A stretch of DNA of 35,060 nt from an uncultured Clostridia bacterium (GCA_945983355.1 CAMFSU010000023.1:1-35060), one strand, 5' to 3'. Positions 20,117 to 30,859 are shown, numbered from the stretch's first letter. Numbers and translations are program-made. The notes: generated by a model from the letters alone, not told the origin.

Positions 20117-22429
20117 TTAATTTGCATTTATTTCGATTTTTTCGCTATATGTGGCGGTGATTTGCTTTATATTACCCTCGCCCTTTTCAATTATAATGTC
20201 AACAATGGGGGCTTCAATTTCACGGCGGATAAGGTTGCGAAGCTCACGCGCACCTTTTTTAATGCCGTCGCACTTGTTTGCAAGATAACCGCAAACCGAC
20301 TTGTCATAAGAAAAGTCAATAAGCTTTTCTTTAAGGGAATCCTTAAATTCGTCAAGCATAATTGAAGCGATTTTTTGAAGTGATTCATCAGACAGGGGTG
20401 AAAATACCACAATTTCATCCACGCGAGCGATAAATTCGGGGCGTAAAAAGCTTTCAAGCGCTTTAAGTGCCTTTTCCTTTGAGCCGTCAGCCTGACTTTT
20501 GCCAAAGCCCAAAAGGTTTTCGGTTTTGTCACTGCCCGCGTTAGAGGTCATAACCACAACGGTGTTTTCAAAATTAACCTTTCGGCCTTGTGCATCGGTA
20601 ACAGTACCGTCATCAAGAATTTGCAAAAGGATATTTAAAACATCGGGGTGTGCCTTTTCAATTTCATCAAAAAGCACTACTGAATAGGGCTTACGGCGCA
20701 CCTTTTCGGTAAGCTGACCTGCCTCGTCATAGCCAACATATCCGGGAGGCGCACCAATAATGCGTGAAACCGAATGCTTTTCCATAAATTCTGACATATC
20801 AAGGCGAATTAAGGTTTCAGGTGTGTCAAAAAGCTGCTGTGAGAGCACCTTTACAAGCTCGGTTTTACCTACACCAGTTGGGCCCACAAAGATAAAGGAT
20901 GCGGGGCGGTGAAGGTTGTTTGTACGCACGCGTGAACGCTTTACAGCGCTTGCAACCAATTTGGTTGCTTCACCTTGACCGATAATCTTTTCGTTAAGGG
21001 CATCCTCCAAGGTAGCAAGCTTTTTAAAGTCGCTTTCCTGCACCTTGGTTGCGGGGATACCTGTCCAAAGTTCGATAACCTTTGCTATGTCCATATCGGT
21101 AACAACGGTTGAAACAGTGGCCTTGCAAAGCTCGTTTGCTTGCTTTTTATATTTTTCAAGCTCGGCCTTTACCATTGCTTGCTTTTCATAGTCGGGGTTT
21201 TCAACATCTGCCTCTAACTCTTCAAGCTTGATTGAGCATTCGGCAACCTTTTTGTTGACCTTATAAAGCTCGTCAACCGCAGTATTGGCAAGACTTGCAC
21301 AAGCACAGGCCTCATCTAATAAATCAATTGCCTTGTCGGGCAAATAACGGTCGGTTACATATCTTTCAGAAAGAATAACCGCCTTTTTAACAATGCTGTC
21401 AGGGATAGTTACATTATGGAAGCCCTCGTAATAGCCCTTAACACCCATTAAAATGTTTTCACTTTCAGCCAAAGACGGCTCTTCAATAGTAACGGGTTGG
21501 AAGCGGCGTTCAAGTGCGGCATCCTTTTCGATATACTTGCGGTATTCCTTAAATGTGGTAGCACCAATTACCTGAATTTCGCCGCGCGAAAGGGCGGGCT
21601 TTAAAATGTTGGCGGCATTCATCGAGCCCTCTGCCGAGTCACCCGCACCCACCAAGTTGTGAATTTCATCAATAAATAAAATGATGTTGCCGGCTTCCTT
21701 AACCTCGCTGACTAAACCTTTTACACGGCTTTCAAACTGACCTCTAAACTGGGTGCCAGCAACAAGACCTGTTAAATCCAAAAGGTGAATTTGTTTGTCC
21801 AAAAGGCGCGCGGGGGCTTCTCCCCTTGCAATTTGCAGGGCAAGACCTTCGGCAATGGCGGTTTTACCAACGCCCGGCTCACCAATAAGACAGGGGTTGT
21901 TTTTTGAACGGCGGGAAAGAATTTGAATAGTTCTGTAAAGCTCTTTATCTCTGCCGATTATAACATCAATTTCACCGTTTTTTGCCTTTTCGGTAAGGTT
22001 TGTGCAGTATTGCTCGATAAAGCGGTTACGCTTTTTCTTATTTTTTTCCTTTTTATCGGCTTTTTTGTCGCCCTCAGCGGTTTCCTTGCTTTCGGTTTTG
22101 TCGCCTGTTAAATTGCCGAAAATTTTATTTAAAACCGACATTGGCGGCATTGCAGGTGCAGTGCCCAAATCAAAGGTATCGTCATTAAGCTCACTGTCAT
22201 CGATATCCTCGCCATCTCCATTAAGCGCCATTATGTCCATAAACTGGTCGCTCATTTGCTCGATATCCTCATCCGATATATTCATTTTTTTAAGCATATC
22301 CTCAACAGGTTTAATTCCAAGCTCCTTAGCGCAAACAAGACAAAGTCCGCTTGGCTCGGCATTGGGGTTTGACATATCCGAAACAAAAACAACTGCCGGA
22401 CGCTTTTTACATTTGGAACAAAGCTTCAT
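20117..22429 (-). CDS. clpE: Clp ATPase with N-terminal zinc finger, ClpE type
   Basis: A 770-residue hexameric AAA+ unfoldase that feeds substrates to ClpP. It begins with a zinc finger, Cys4/Cys7 and Cys30/Cys33, in place of the Clp_N repeats of ClpC, as in ClpE. An acidic then lysine-rich linker (about 40-135) leads to AAA domain 1 (GEPGVGKTA), a short middle coiled coil (about 395-430) and AAA domain 2 ([25 protein letters not shown]). The LLGFGK segment carries the (L/I/V)G(F/L) loop that docks on ClpP. No ctsR or mcsAB neighbours and no CtsR operator are visible, so heat control through CtsR is not apparent. Last gene of the operon. Confidence 0.85.
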   Translation of the reverse strand: MKLCSKCKKRPAVVFVSDMSNPNAEPSGLCLVCAKELGIKPVEDMLKKMNISDEDIEQMSDQFMDIMALNGDGEDIDDSELNDDTFDLGTAPAMPPMSVLNKIFGNLTGDKTESKETAEGDKKADKKEKNKKKRNRFIEQYCTNLTEKAKNGEIDVIIGRDKELYRTIQILSRRSKNNPCLIGEPGVGKTAIAEGLALQIARGEAPARLLDKQIHLLDLTGLVAGTQFRGQFESRVKGLVSEVKEAGNIILFIDEIHNLVGAGDSAEGSMNAANILKPALSRGEIQVIGATTFKEYRKYIEKDAALERRFQPVTIEEPSLAESENILMGVKGYYEGFHNVTIPDSIVKKAVILSERYVTDRYLPDKAIDLLDEACACASLANTAVDELYKVNKKVAECSIKLEELEADVENPDYEKQAMVKAELEKYKKQANELCKATVSTVVTDMDIAKVIELWTGIPATKVQESDFKKLATLEDALNEKIIGQGEATKLVASAVKRSRVRTNNLHRPASFIFVGPTGVGKTELVKVLSQQLFDTPETLIRLDMSEFMEKHSVSRIIGAPPGYVGYDEAGQLTEKVRRKPYSVVLFDEIEKAHPDVLNILLQILDDGTVTDAQGRKVNFENTVVVMTSNAGSDKTENLLGFGKSQADGSKEKALKALESFLRPEFIARVDEIVVFSPLSDESLQKIASIMLDEFKDSLKEKLIDFSYDKSVCGYLANKCDGIKKGARELRNLIRREIEAPIVDIIIEKGEGNIKQITATYSEKIEINAN

Positions 22430-22432
22430 TCT

Positions 22433-23125
22433 TTAAAATTCTCCTAAACTAATTAAATATCTAAAAATATAGGTTTGCCCAATATTTTGAGCGTTAAATA
22501 TCCAAATACCGTTATCGGTAATAGGTAACAAAAATTTAATAACATAGCAAAGCACCAAAACAAATGCCACACCCTTTATAAGCCCGCAAAGTCCACCAAG
22601 GGTGGTGTTAAGCTTGCCGACAATGCTAAAAGAAAAGGTTTTGTTTAAAATACCCGCCAAAATCTTAACAATAACAACCGCTACCGTAAAAATTACAACT
22701 GAGTATATTGTGGATAAAATCCTAACTGTTACAGGTTTAATGGTGTTTTGCGAAATTTCGGTGATATAATCAGTCGTGCTGTTTGAAATTTCACCATTAT
22801 TTTCAGCAACAATTTGGTCAGCAATGCCAGAGCTTTCTATATACCCTTGCAAAAAGTCAGGTAAGCTTTCAATAACATTTTCAACCGTTTCTTCTACGGT
22901 GTCGTGCACCTGTTCATTGGTGGCACTTATTATCGGTGGTTCAATTATTTTATCATAAGTAGCAACACTTAGTGGTGTACAAACTGTTAATGTAAAAATT
23001 ACCGCTGCAACAATGCCAACCGCTTCAACCACAACACGCACAAAGCCGCGCCTTGCCGAAGTGATAACAAACAAAGCCACAATAATTAGCAAAATACCAT
23101 CAATTAAAACCGAATACCAATTCAT
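22433..23125 (-). CDS. CvpA-family membrane protein
   Basis: A 230-residue protein with two hydrophobic segments at the N-terminus, a long acidic extracellular-type loop (about 60-130) and two or three more segments. The CvpA pattern of an early RGFVRVVVE after the first segment and GGLCGLIKGVAFVLVL near the end is present. CvpA proteins affect envelope stability and colicin V secretion in E. coli; the role here is unknown. It is four bases after DUF5711 and three before clpE. Confidence 0.8.
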   Translation of the reverse strand: MNWYSVLIDGILLIIVALFVITSARRGFVRVVVEAVGIVAAVIFTLTVCTPLSVATYDKIIEPPIISATNEQVHDTVEETVENVIESLPDFLQGYIESSGIADQIVAENNGEISNSTTDYITEISQNTIKPVTVRILSTIYSVVIFTVAVVIVKILAGILNKTFSFSIVGKLNTTLGGLCGLIKGVAFVLVLCYVIKFLLPITDNGIWIFNAQNIGQTYIFRYLISLGEF

Positions 23126-23129
23126 AAAA

Positions 23130-24401
23130 TCACCTCTGTGAAAATTTCACCTTGCTGATTTGATTGTCGCTTATAACCGATATTTCATTTTGTGACACAA
23201 CCACAAGTCTTACCGCACCAAAGCCACAGTCAGCAGTACGGACAATTTCGCCCTTACTGTCTAATATATATGCTTTTGTGTCAGAAATAAGGTATATATG
23301 ATTATTTTTAAAGGCAATGTCGGTTATAATGCCGTTAAATTTAACCTCTAACTTCTTTTTACCGCTTTTGTTTGTCACTATAATGCGGTTGTCGGTTTTG
23401 TCGTTTTCGCGGTTATACAAAAGCAATGTACCTTTATTACTTTCGCGAAGCATTTGAAGATTATAATCGTTTTTATTTGTTTCGCACTTGAATTTATACC
23501 ACCTTACAAAATCAAAGGTGTTTGAGGTTGCGACCGCAACGCCGCCTGAAAACGAGGTGCTTAAATTATAAATCATTTCGCCGTTATATTGCTTTTCAAA
23601 TTCAGCATTAGCAGATTTAAGGTTTAAAATCATAAGCTTTGAATCAAACCCGCCAACCTTTGCTGAAAGGGTTGAAAGGGCAATTTTTTTGCCGTTTCTT
23701 GCCACCGCAACATTGTTTATCATATCATTTGCCGAAAACCATTCGTAAACTAACTTATCGCTTTTTTTATAAACCGAAACCTTTGCAACATAGCCCTTTG
23801 CCGTTGTAACCAACGCATAGGTGCCATTATCACCTATTGCGGCGTTTATAATTTCATCCTCTAAGGTTATGACAGACTCTAACTTTTTTAAGCTGAAAAT
23901 TAAAGCATCGTTACCGCCTTGGTTAAAGACAATAGCCCTTGTGCTTGAAGCTTTAAGCACAGGATTTTCGAAGCCGTGGCTATAACTGAAAATAACCTTT
24001 CCGCCATTTGAAACCGCTTTAATTTCGCTGTCGGTTAAGACATAAAAATACCCCTGCTTTGCCACAACATTGTTTGTGTTGGCACTTTCAAATTCAATAG
24101 GAAATTCACCCGTACCCATTGCCGAAACGGTGGTTGAAAGCGTTTCGGGTATACCTGCGGGGATAGCAATTTGGCAAATGGTAATTGCAAGAATAACCAC
24201 CAAAACTGCCGCCAAAACAACCTGCCAACGCTTTTTAATTTCGGCCTTTTTACCCCTTAAAAGCGTGAAGTTACCTTTTTTACGGGGTGCGGGCTCGCCC
24301 TCGTCATATATTATTTTATTTTTCTTGGGTGCCATTTTGCGTTTATCTGCCTTTGGCTGTGACACAAAACGGCTTCTGTGTTTTCGTTTATAATCAGGCA
24401 T
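23130..24401 (-). CDS. DUF5711-type membrane-anchored beta-propeller protein
   Basis: A 423-residue protein: a very basic cytoplasmic head (residues 1-58), one membrane segment (about 59-81), and an outer domain of repeated beta strands with the pattern of a WD40/PQQ-like propeller (repeats such as KQGYFYVLTDSEIKAVSNGG and KNNHIYLISDTKAYILDSKG). It matches the clostridial DUF5711 family as I recall it, with no known function. It overlaps truA by eight bases and precedes cvpA, a frequent pairing of envelope genes. Confidence 0.75.
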   Translation of the reverse strand: MPDYKRKHRSRFVSQPKADKRKMAPKKNKIIYDEGEPAPRKKGNFTLLRGKKAEIKKRWQVVLAAVLVVILAITICQIAIPAGIPETLSTTVSAMGTGEFPIEFESANTNNVVAKQGYFYVLTDSEIKAVSNGGKVIFSYSHGFENPVLKASSTRAIVFNQGGNDALIFSLKKLESVITLEDEIINAAIGDNGTYALVTTAKGYVAKVSVYKKSDKLVYEWFSANDMINNVAVARNGKKIALSTLSAKVGGFDSKLMILNLKSANAEFEKQYNGEMIYNLSTSFSGGVAVATSNTFDFVRWYKFKCETNKNDYNLQMLRESNKGTLLLYNRENDKTDNRIIVTNKSGKKKLEVKFNGIITDIAFKNNHIYLISDTKAYILDSKGEIVRTADCGFGAVRLVVVSQNEISVISDNQISKVKFSQR

Positions 24402-25134
24402 CGTAAATTACCTTCTCTAAAAATAGTCCCTGTGGCGGTGCGGTCATACCCGCAGCGTCACGCTTTTTTGAATTTAAAATTTCAGTAATGTTATTTGGGT
24501 TAATTCTTCCGTCTGACACCGCTACCGCTGTGCCAACAATGATACGCACCATATTATATAAAAACCCGTCGGCAGTAACGGTTAAGGTCACATCATCGCC
24601 ATTTTTTTCAACATAACACTCTTTAATAGTTCTTACAGTTGTTTCAACCGTTGCCCCTGCCGAGCAAAATGCCGAAAAGTCGTGTGTGCCAACAATTTTT
24701 TGGCAAAATTCGTTCATTAAATCAATATTAAGCGGTCGTTCAATATGCCAAGCATAACGGGTTTTAAAAGCGTCCTTTTTATTGCTGTTATAAATGTGGT
24801 AAACATAGGTTTTCCCCTGTGCATCATACCTTGCGTGGAAGTCGCTTTCAACCTCTTTAACACCCAAAACCGCAACAGTTGGCGGTAAAAGTGAATTTAT
24901 ACCCCGCAAAAATGCAGCATCGGGTATATTATCATCACAGTCAAGGTGGCAACAAAAGCCGTTAGCGTGAACACCCGCATCAGTACGGGAGGAGCCAACA
25001 ACCGTAACCCTTTTAGAAAACAGCTTATAAAGCGCTTCCTCCAAAACACCCTGCACTGTTAAAAGGTCGGGCTGATATTGCCAACCGTGAAAATCAGTGC
25101 CGTCGTATGAAATTGTAAGCAGTACCCTTTTCAA
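24394..25134 (-). CDS. truA: tRNA pseudouridine(38-40) synthase TruA
   Basis: Makes pseudouridine at positions 38-40 of the tRNA anticodon stem. The catalytic motif SSRTDAGVHA with its Asp is intact, as are GWQYQP near the N-terminus and FLYNMVRIIVG. The 246-residue length is normal. The start is a TTG at 25134 with AGGAGGT six bases upstream. The order ecfA1-ecfA2-ecfT-truA is the one seen in Bacillus and many Firmicutes. Confidence 0.95.
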   Translation of the reverse strand: MKRVLLTISYDGTDFHGWQYQPDLLTVQGVLEEALYKLFSKRVTVVGSSRTDAGVHANGFCCHLDCDDNIPDAAFLRGINSLLPPTVAVLGVKEVESDFHARYDAQGKTYVYHIYNSNKKDAFKTRYAWHIERPLNIDLMNEFCQKIVGTHDFSAFCSAGATVETTVRTIKECYVEKNGDDVTLTVTADGFLYNMVRIIVGTAVAVSDGRINPNNITEILNSKKRDAAGMTAPPQGLFLEKVIYDA

Positions 25135-25155
25135 AACGGCACCTCCTAAAATTTT

Positions 25156-25965
25156 TTATAAAAAGATATTTAAAAGAATTATACCTGCACCAAAGCAAAG
25201 GGTGAATATGGTTATTACCAAATCCCTAAAATGAAGTCTTAACTGCTTCATACGGGTTTTACCTTCACCAGAATTATAGCATCTGCATTCCATAGCATCA
25301 GCAAGCTCTGCCGCGCGGCGAACCGATGAAAACAAAAGCGGAATTAAAATTGGTATAAGCGCCTTTATTTTTTCTTTAAAATTGCCGCTTTCAAGGTCGG
25401 CACCCCTTGCCTTTTGGGCGTTCATAATTTTTTCGGCCTCTTCAACAAGGGTTGGTATAAATCTTAAAGCAATGGTCATCATCATTGCAATAGTGTGCAC
25501 CGCAGTTTTAAGCCCCAAAAATTTTAAAGGTGAAAACAAGCTTTCAATAGCATCGGTCAAATCGTTTGGGGTGGTGGTATAGGTAAGGGTTGCGCTTATA
25601 ATTATTAAAAGCATAATTCTTGACGCCATAAACCCTGCATGTGCCAAACCGCCCGTTGTAACATTAAGCTTACCGAAAATGCTGAAAAGCACCTCACCCT
25701 CGCCATAAAAGGCGTTAATAACGGCGGTGAAAATTAAAATCGGCAAAACCGCTTTTAAATTTTTAAGGTACATTTTAACGGGGATTTTTGTGATAATCAT
25801 TGAAAAAAGCACAAAAAGTGCCGAAAGCAAAAGCCCCCAATAGTTTTGCGCCACAAAAATAAAAACAATAACCGCCACAAGTAAAAGAATTTTAACGCGT
25901 GGGTCGGCACGGTGTATTACTGATTTAGAATCAAAATACTGACCGAAGGTTATATCTTTAAGCAT
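25156..25965 (-). CDS. ecfT: ECF transporter transmembrane protein EcfT
   Basis: The membrane scaffold of an energy-coupling-factor vitamin importer; couples ATPases EcfA1/A2 to exchangeable S-components. About five to six hydrophobic segments are visible, with the two coupling-helix motifs of the family: AQKARGADLESG and the later ADAMECRCYNSGEGKTR. The frame opens at GTG 25974, but AGGTGA five bases before ATG 25965 fits better, giving 269 residues. It overlaps the ecfA2 end by eight bases. No S-component is encoded in this window. Confidence 0.92.
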   Translation of the reverse strand: MLKDITFGQYFDSKSVIHRADPRVKILLLVAVIVFIFVAQNYWGLLLSALFVLFSMIITKIPVKMYLKNLKAVLPILIFTAVINAFYGEGEVLFSIFGKLNVTTGGLAHAGFMASRIMLLIIISATLTYTTTPNDLTDAIESLFSPLKFLGLKTAVHTIAMMMTIALRFIPTLVEEAEKIMNAQKARGADLESGNFKEKIKALIPILIPLLFSSVRRAAELADAMECRCYNSGEGKTRMKQLRLHFRDLVITIFTLCFGAGIILLNIFL

Positions 25966-26821
25966 TTCGGTCACCTGCCTTTATTTTCTTTAATGCCTCT
26001 ACCGCATTTTCAACCGTAAAAACATTATTCGGCACATTTAAGCCCTTTTCACGAAGACGGTCAAACACGCGGGTAACTATCGGCACATTAAGACCAATTT
26101 CGCGAAGCTTATCCCCTTGCTTAAAGACCTCCTCGGTTTTATCAAACATTACAACCTCGCCCTTGGACATTACAAGAAGCTTGTCCGCCATTTGTGCCAT
26201 ATCCTCCATACTGTGAGAAATGATGATAACTGTGGCATTAAAGGCGCGGCGGTATTCGTTTATAACCTTAATAATTTCCTGTCTGCCCTGTGGGTCAAGT
26301 CCTGCGGTGGGCTCGTCAAAAACGATTATTTCAGGGCGCATTGCCATAACACCCGCAATGGCAACCCTGCGCTTTTCACCGCCCGACAAATCAAAGGGTG
26401 ATTTTTCTAAATATTCATCCTTTACACCGATAAGACGGCAGGTGTCTAAAACCCGTTTTTTAAGCTCGTCGCCCGAAACACCCATATTTTTAGGGCCAAA
26501 GGCAATGTCTTTAAAAACAGTTTCTTCAAAAAGCTGATATTCGGGATACTGAAAAACAAGCCCAACCTTTGAACGAATTTTTCTGATTTCCTTTGGTTTG
26601 TCCCAAATATTGCTGTCATCTATTAAAATTTCGCCCTTTGTCGGCTTTAAAATGCCGTTAAGGTGCTGAACAAGTGTAGATTTACCCGAACCCGTATGAC
26701 CGATAATACCTATCATTTCGCCTTGCTCAATGGTAAAGCTTACATTGTTGACAGCGTCGTTTATAAAGGGTGTATTTCCGCCATAGCTGTGGCTAAGGTT
26801 TTTAACCTGTAAAACTGACAA
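25958..26821 (-). CDS. ecfA2: ECF transporter ATPase EcfA2
   Basis: One of the paired ABC ATPases of the ECF module (287 residues). Walker A GHTGSGKST, Q-loop VFQYPEYQLFEETV, signature LSGGEKRR, Walker B IIVFDEPTAGLDP and H-loop ISHSMED are all present; the LSGGEKRR form is typical of EcfA2. The start is a TTG at 26821 with GGAGG about ten bases upstream. It is three bases downstream of ecfA1. Confidence 0.94.
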   Translation of the reverse strand: MSVLQVKNLSHSYGGNTPFINDAVNNVSFTIEQGEMIGIIGHTGSGKSTLVQHLNGILKPTKGEILIDDSNIWDKPKEIRKIRSKVGLVFQYPEYQLFEETVFKDIAFGPKNMGVSGDELKKRVLDTCRLIGVKDEYLEKSPFDLSGGEKRRVAIAGVMAMRPEIIVFDEPTAGLDPQGRQEIIKVINEYRRAFNATVIIISHSMEDMAQMADKLLVMSKGEVVMFDKTEEVFKQGDKLREIGLNVPIVTRVFDRLREKGLNVPNNVFTVENAVEALKKIKAGDRNA

Positions 26822-26824
26822 TTT

Positions 26825-27670
26825 TTAATTTTCCTCCAAATAATGCATAATTGCATCGGCAGTTTCCTCTATCGACAAAACATCAGTAGGAACTGCAATT
26901 CCATTTTGATTTAAGGCATATAAAAGCTCGGTCGTTTGGGGAACATCAAGCCCAACCGATTTAAGCATTTTAACATTTTTAAAAATTTCTTTGGGTGTGC
27001 CGTCGGCAATAAATTCGCCATCATTCATAACAAGCACACGGTCGGCCATTTCGGCCTCCTCCATATAGTGTGTTATAAGCACAACCGTAATGCCCTTTTC
27101 TTTATTAAGGCGCAAAATTGTGTTTATAATTTCCTGCCTGCCCTTTGGGTCAAGCATAGCGGTCGGCTCGTCCAAAACGATACATTCTGGCTCTAACGCA
27201 ATTATGCCCGCAATGGCAATTCTTTGCTTTTGGCCGCCTGACAAATGGTGGGGTGTAGAATTTCTAAATTCATACATGCCAACCGCCTTTAAGGCCTCAT
27301 CCACACGCTGTCTTATGACCTTTGGGTCAAGCCCCAAATTTTCGGGACCAAAGGCGACATCCTCCTCCACAATAGAGGCGACAAGCTGATTATCGGGGTT
27401 TTGGAAAACCATACCAACCTTTTTCTTTATAAGAAATTCGTTTTCTTCGTCCCTTGTATTGATGCCGTCAACCAAAATGTCACCGCTTGTAGGTTTGTTG
27501 AGACCGTTAAGCATTTTAGCCAAGGTGGATTTACCCGACCCATTATGTCCCAAAATAACAGTAAAACTGCCCTTTTCAATATTAAGCGAAACATTATTAA
27601 CGGCGGTATATTCTACCTCATCCTCGATATAGTTGTAAGTTACATTTTTTATTTCAATAATATTGCTCAT
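26825..27670 (-). CDS. ecfA1: ECF transporter ATPase EcfA1
   Basis: The other ABC ATPase of the ECF module (281 residues). Walker [11 protein letters not shown]-loop [20 protein letters not shown], signature LSGGQKQR, Walker [14 protein letters not shown] and H-loop ITHYMEEA are present. A TTG at 27682 is in frame, but the ATG at 27670 overlaps the methyltransferase stop as ATGA and is preferred. Confidence 0.94.
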   Translation of the reverse strand: MSNIIEIKNVTYNYIEDEVEYTAVNNVSLNIEKGSFTVILGHNGSGKSTLAKMLNGLNKPTSGDILVDGINTRDEENEFLIKKKVGMVFQNPDNQLVASIVEEDVAFGPENLGLDPKVIRQRVDEALKAVGMYEFRNSTPHHLSGGQKQRIAIAGIIALEPECIVLDEPTAMLDPKGRQEIINTILRLNKEKGITVVLITHYMEEAEMADRVLVMNDGEFIADGTPKEIFKNVKMLKSVGLDVPQTTELLYALNQNGIAVPTDVLSIEETADAIMHYLEEN

Positions 27671-28533
27671 TTTTTCATCCAAATTGTTGTATTGCCTGCC
27701 GGCATACTAAAGCCCTTGTTCGTAATAGGTAAACCGATTTCATCGGTAAAAACCTCGCCCTCACGGTTGCCCACAACATATTCTTTTACCATATAGTTTA
27801 AAATTGTAGGTGAAAGCCCTGCGGTATAGGAATTTAAAAAGAAGAACAAAGCATTATCCGACAAAAGCTTACCCGTTTCGGTCAAAAGCTCGGTCAGCTG
27901 CTGTTCTAATTTCCAAACCTCACCGTTAGGTCCGCGCCCGTAAGAAGGTGGGTCCATAATAATAGCATCGTATTTATTACCTCGCCTGATTTCACGCTTA
28001 ACAAATTTTAAGCAGTCATCCACAAGCCAACGGACATTACCGTCAGCAAGGCCTGATGCGGCGGCGTTTTCCTTTGCCCATTGCACCATACCCTTTGAAG
28101 CATCAACATGTGTGACAGTTGCCCCTGCCGAAAGACAGGCGACAGTCGCACCGCCTGTATAAGCAAAAAGATTTAAAACCTTAATTTCGCGGTCTTCATT
28201 TTCAATAAGCTTTTTAGCCAAAGCCCAATTCACCGCTTGTTCGGGGAAAAGACCTGTATGTTTAAAGCCCATGGGTTTTAGGCGAAAGGTTAAATCCTGA
28301 AACTTAATGCTCCAAACATCTGGCACACTTTTAAGGCGTTGCCAATAGCCCCCGCCCGAATTTGAACGGTGATAAATTGCATTTGCATTGTACCAACGCT
28401 TATCATTACGCTCGCCCGACCAAATAACCTGTGGGTCAGGTCTTATAAGCAAAATATCGCCCCAGCGTTCAAGTCGTTCTCCCGAATCGGCATCAATTAG
28501 TTCATAATCTTTAAAATTTTCAACTGTTCTCAT
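27667..28533 (-). CDS. Class I SAM-dependent methyltransferase (COG1092/RlmI-like)
   Basis: A 288-residue methyltransferase of the group that includes rRNA cytosine-C5 enzymes. The SAM site is clear: [19 protein letters not shown] (motif I), [18 protein letters not shown], and the catalytic-type [18 protein letters not shown]. It lacks the PUA domain seen in RlmI. The target, probably RNA, cannot be told. It sits eleven bases after ruvB and overlaps ecfA1 by four. Confidence 0.82.
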   Translation of the reverse strand: MRTVENFKDYELIDADSGERLERWGDILLIRPDPQVIWSGERNDKRWYNANAIYHRSNSGGGYWQRLKSVPDVWSIKFQDLTFRLKPMGFKHTGLFPEQAVNWALAKKLIENEDREIKVLNLFAYTGGATVACLSAGATVTHVDASKGMVQWAKENAAASGLADGNVRWLVDDCLKFVKREIRRGNKYDAIIMDPPSYGRGPNGEVWKLEQQLTELLTETGKLLSDNALFFFLNSYTAGLSPTILNYMVKEYVVGNREGEVFTDEIGLPITNKGFSMPAGNTTIWMKK

Positions 28534-28544
28534 AAAATCTCACT

Positions 28545-29585
28545 TTAAAAAATTGATTGCTGTGCGTTTTTATCGTTAAACTGAAGTCCTAAATGGTCGT
28601 ATGCCAATTTAGTAACGCATCTGCCCCTTGCAGTTCTTGTTAAAAAGCCAATTTGCATTAAATATGGCTCGTAAACATCCTCAATGGTAACCGCTTCCTC
28701 ACCCATAGCCGCCGCCAAGGTGTCAAGACCAACAGGACCACCGTTATAAGCAGTTATGATGGTAGAAAGCATTTTGCGGTCAAAGTCATCAAGGCCAAGT
28801 TCGTCAATTTCAAACCTTGCCAAAGCAGACTGTGCAACCTCTTCGGTAATTTCACCGTCAAATTCAACCTGTGCAATATCACGCACACGCTTTAAAAGGC
28901 GGTTTGCAATACGGGGTGTCCCGCGGGAGCGTGAAGCGATTTCTAAAGCGCCGTCCTTATCAATGCCAATACCCAAAATACCTGCCGAGCGGGTAACGAT
29001 TTGTGCCAGCTGTTCGGGGGTGTAAAGCTCAAGCCGTAAAAGCACTCCGAAGCGGTCGCGAAGCGGGGCGGTAAGCTGACCCGAACGGGTTGTGGCGCCC
29101 ACAAGCGTAAACTTTGGCACATCAAGGCGAATTGAACGGGCTGACGGGCCCTTGCCCAAAATTATATCAAGTGAAAAATCTTCCATTGCGGGATATAAAA
29201 TTTCCTCAACATTACGGGGTAAGCGGTGAATTTCATCAATAAAAAGCACATCCCCCTCGTTAAGCGAGGTTAAAATTGCCACCAAGTCGCCCTGTTTTTC
29301 AATGGCGGGACCCGATGTCACACGAAGATTAACCCCCATTTCCCTTGCAATAATGCCCGAAAGGGTGGTTTTGCCAAGACCGGGAGGGCCGTACAAAAGT
29401 ACGTGGTCAAGCGCCTCTTTACGCTGTAATGCCGCTTTAATATAAATTCTTAAATTTTCCTTAACCTTATCTTGCCCGATATAATCATCCAAGGTGGTTG
29501 GTCTTAAAGATAATTCCGCCGTATCTTCATAGCTATATTCGGGTGAAACGATACGGTTTTCAAAATCCATTTCCTGTTCAATCAT
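28545..29585 (-). CDS. ruvB: Holliday junction branch migration ATPase RuvB
   Basis: Hexameric motor that drives branch migration with RuvA. Walker [11 protein letters not shown], Walker [10 protein letters not shown], sensor GATTRSG and arginine finger region PLRDRFG are intact, with the C-terminal winged helix ending in [13 protein letters not shown]. The 346-residue length is standard. Three bases separate it from ruvA. Confidence 0.97.
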   Translation of the reverse strand: MIEQEMDFENRIVSPEYSYEDTAELSLRPTTLDDYIGQDKVKENLRIYIKAALQRKEALDHVLLYGPPGLGKTTLSGIIAREMGVNLRVTSGPAIEKQGDLVAILTSLNEGDVLFIDEIHRLPRNVEEILYPAMEDFSLDIILGKGPSARSIRLDVPKFTLVGATTRSGQLTAPLRDRFGVLLRLELYTPEQLAQIVTRSAGILGIGIDKDGALEIASRSRGTPRIANRLLKRVRDIAQVEFDGEITEEVAQSALARFEIDELGLDDFDRKMLSTIITAYNGGPVGLDTLAAAMGEEAVTIEDVYEPYLMQIGFLTRTARGRCVTKLAYDHLGLQFNDKNAQQSIF

Positions 29586-29588
29586 TTA

Positions 29589-30191
29589 TTAAAGCCCCCT
29601 TGCAAGAGATTTAAGTGAAAGCTTAATAAGCTCTTCAACCGAAAGCGACTGGTCTTGCTTTGAAACCGCAAGGGACGCCTCGCTTTGTGAATAGCCAAGT
29701 GCCACCAAAGCCGCTACCGCTTCTTTAGAATTGCTGTTAACAGTCACATTGCCGACCGCCTTTATATCAAGCGTGTCGCCACTTTCAAGCGAACCGATTT
29801 TATCCTTTAATTCCAAAACAATGCGCTGTGCCAATTTTATACCAACACCACTTGCCGCAGTAAGCGCCTTGGGGTCGTTACTTGCGATATATAAGCTTAG
29901 CTGTGAAGCCGTAAATTCAGACAAAAGCGCAAGACCGATTTTACTACCAACACCTGAAACCGAAGTTATAAGTTTAAAACAATCAAGTTCTTCCCTGTCA
30001 ATAAAACCATAGAGGTCCATAGCGTCTTCGCGCACAACCATATAGGTGTTAAGAAAGACATCTTCATTTATTTGCGGCAGCTTATATAAAGTGTTTTTTG
30101 TGACAAAGCACTTAAACCCAACGCCCGAGCATTCAATAATGGCTGAGGTGTTGTCTTTATAAATTAGTTTTCCTCTAAGAGATGCTATCAT
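29589..30191 (-). CDS. ruvA: Holliday junction DNA-binding protein RuvA
   Basis: Tetramer that holds the junction open for RuvB. The OB-fold N-terminal domain (MIASLRGKLIYKD), the central helix-hairpin-helix units (LITSVSGVGSKIGLALLSE, ALTAASGVGIKLAQRIVLELKDK) and the C-terminal RuvB-binding three-helix domain (EAVAALVALGYSQSEA) are all present in 200 residues. AAGGAGA sits seven bases before the ATG. Confidence 0.97.
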   Translation of the reverse strand: MIASLRGKLIYKDNTSAIIECSGVGFKCFVTKNTLYKLPQINEDVFLNTYMVVREDAMDLYGFIDREELDCFKLITSVSGVGSKIGLALLSEFTASQLSLYIASNDPKALTAASGVGIKLAQRIVLELKDKIGSLESGDTLDIKAVGNVTVNSNSKEAVAALVALGYSQSEASLAVSKQDQSLSVEELIKLSLKSLARGL

Positions 30192-30195
30192 ATTT

Positions 30196-30681
30196 CTATC
30201 TCCTTAAAACAGAATCAGAATAATGTCCGTGACAAATTGCAATGGCAAGTGCGTCGGCAGTGTCATCGGGCTTTGGAATTTTTGCAAGGTTTAAAAGGTT
30301 TTTAACCATTTCCATTACCTGATGCTTTTCAGCCCTGCCATAGCCCGTAACTGCCTGCTTTACCTGAAGCGGTGTATATTCGTTTACCTTAACGCCCCTT
30401 TGCTTTGCCGCAAGGATTATAACTCCCCTTGCCTCAGCAACCGAAATTGCAGTGGTAGAGTTTGTGTTAAAGTAAAGCTTTTCTATTGAAATTTCATCGG
30501 GTCCGAATTTGTCGATAACCGTTAAAGTATCGTTATAAATATCTAAAAGGCGGTCTTCAAGCGGGGTGTGTGCCTTTGTGGTAATTGCACCGTAGCCCAC
30601 CGTCACAAAACGGTTTTTATTATAATCAACCACACCATAACCCACTATTGCATACCCGGGGTCAATACCTAAAATTCGCAT
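30196..30681 (-). CDS. ruvC: Holliday junction resolvase RuvC
   Basis: Endonuclease that cuts the junctions moved by RuvAB. The acidic active site is present: Asp7 in LGIDPG, Glu in ISIEKLYF, and the C-terminal KPDDTADALAIAICHGH with two Asp. The frame opens at a GTG at 30687, two codons upstream, but GAGGTG five bases before ATG 30681 fits better (161 residues). First gene of the long minus-strand operon. Confidence 0.96.
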   Translation of the reverse strand: MRILGIDPGYAIVGYGVVDYNKNRFVTVGYGAITTKAHTPLEDRLLDIYNDTLTVIDKFGPDEISIEKLYFNTNSTTAISVAEARGVIILAAKQRGVKVNEYTPLQVKQAVTGYGRAEKHQVMEMVKNLLNLAKIPKPDDTADALAIAICHGHYSDSVLRR

Positions 30682-30734
30682 TACCACACCTCACTTTTAA
30701 AAATGCCGACACTTTTGGCATTATAATTCATAAT

Positions 30735-30763
30735 ATTATATCACAAATATATAATTTGAGCAA
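30735..30763 (-). promoter_or_regulatory. Extended -10 promoter of the ruv-clpE operon
   Basis: TTGCTC (30758-30763), 17-base spacer ending in TGA, TATAAT (30735-30740) on the minus strand. A second TATAAT lies 15-20 bases further down without a good -35. Confidence 0.65.
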
Positions 30764-30830
30764 CTATTTTTCATATAATAATATAATAAAAATATTTTGT
30801 AATAAATTGTAGAAAAAACACATTTGCCAC

Positions 30831-30859
30831 TTGACTTTTATGCTATTTCAATGTATAGT
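30831..30859 (+). promoter_or_regulatory. Promoter of the pot operon
   Basis: TTGACT (30831-30836), 17-base spacer, TATAGT (30854-30859). Transcription would start near 30866, leaving a leader of about 240 bases before potA. Confidence 0.8.

Noticed and set aside
25156-27670. A dedicated vitamin S-component for the ECF module
   Set aside because: No small multi-segment membrane gene of that kind is in the window; this is a group II ECF module with partners elsewhere.
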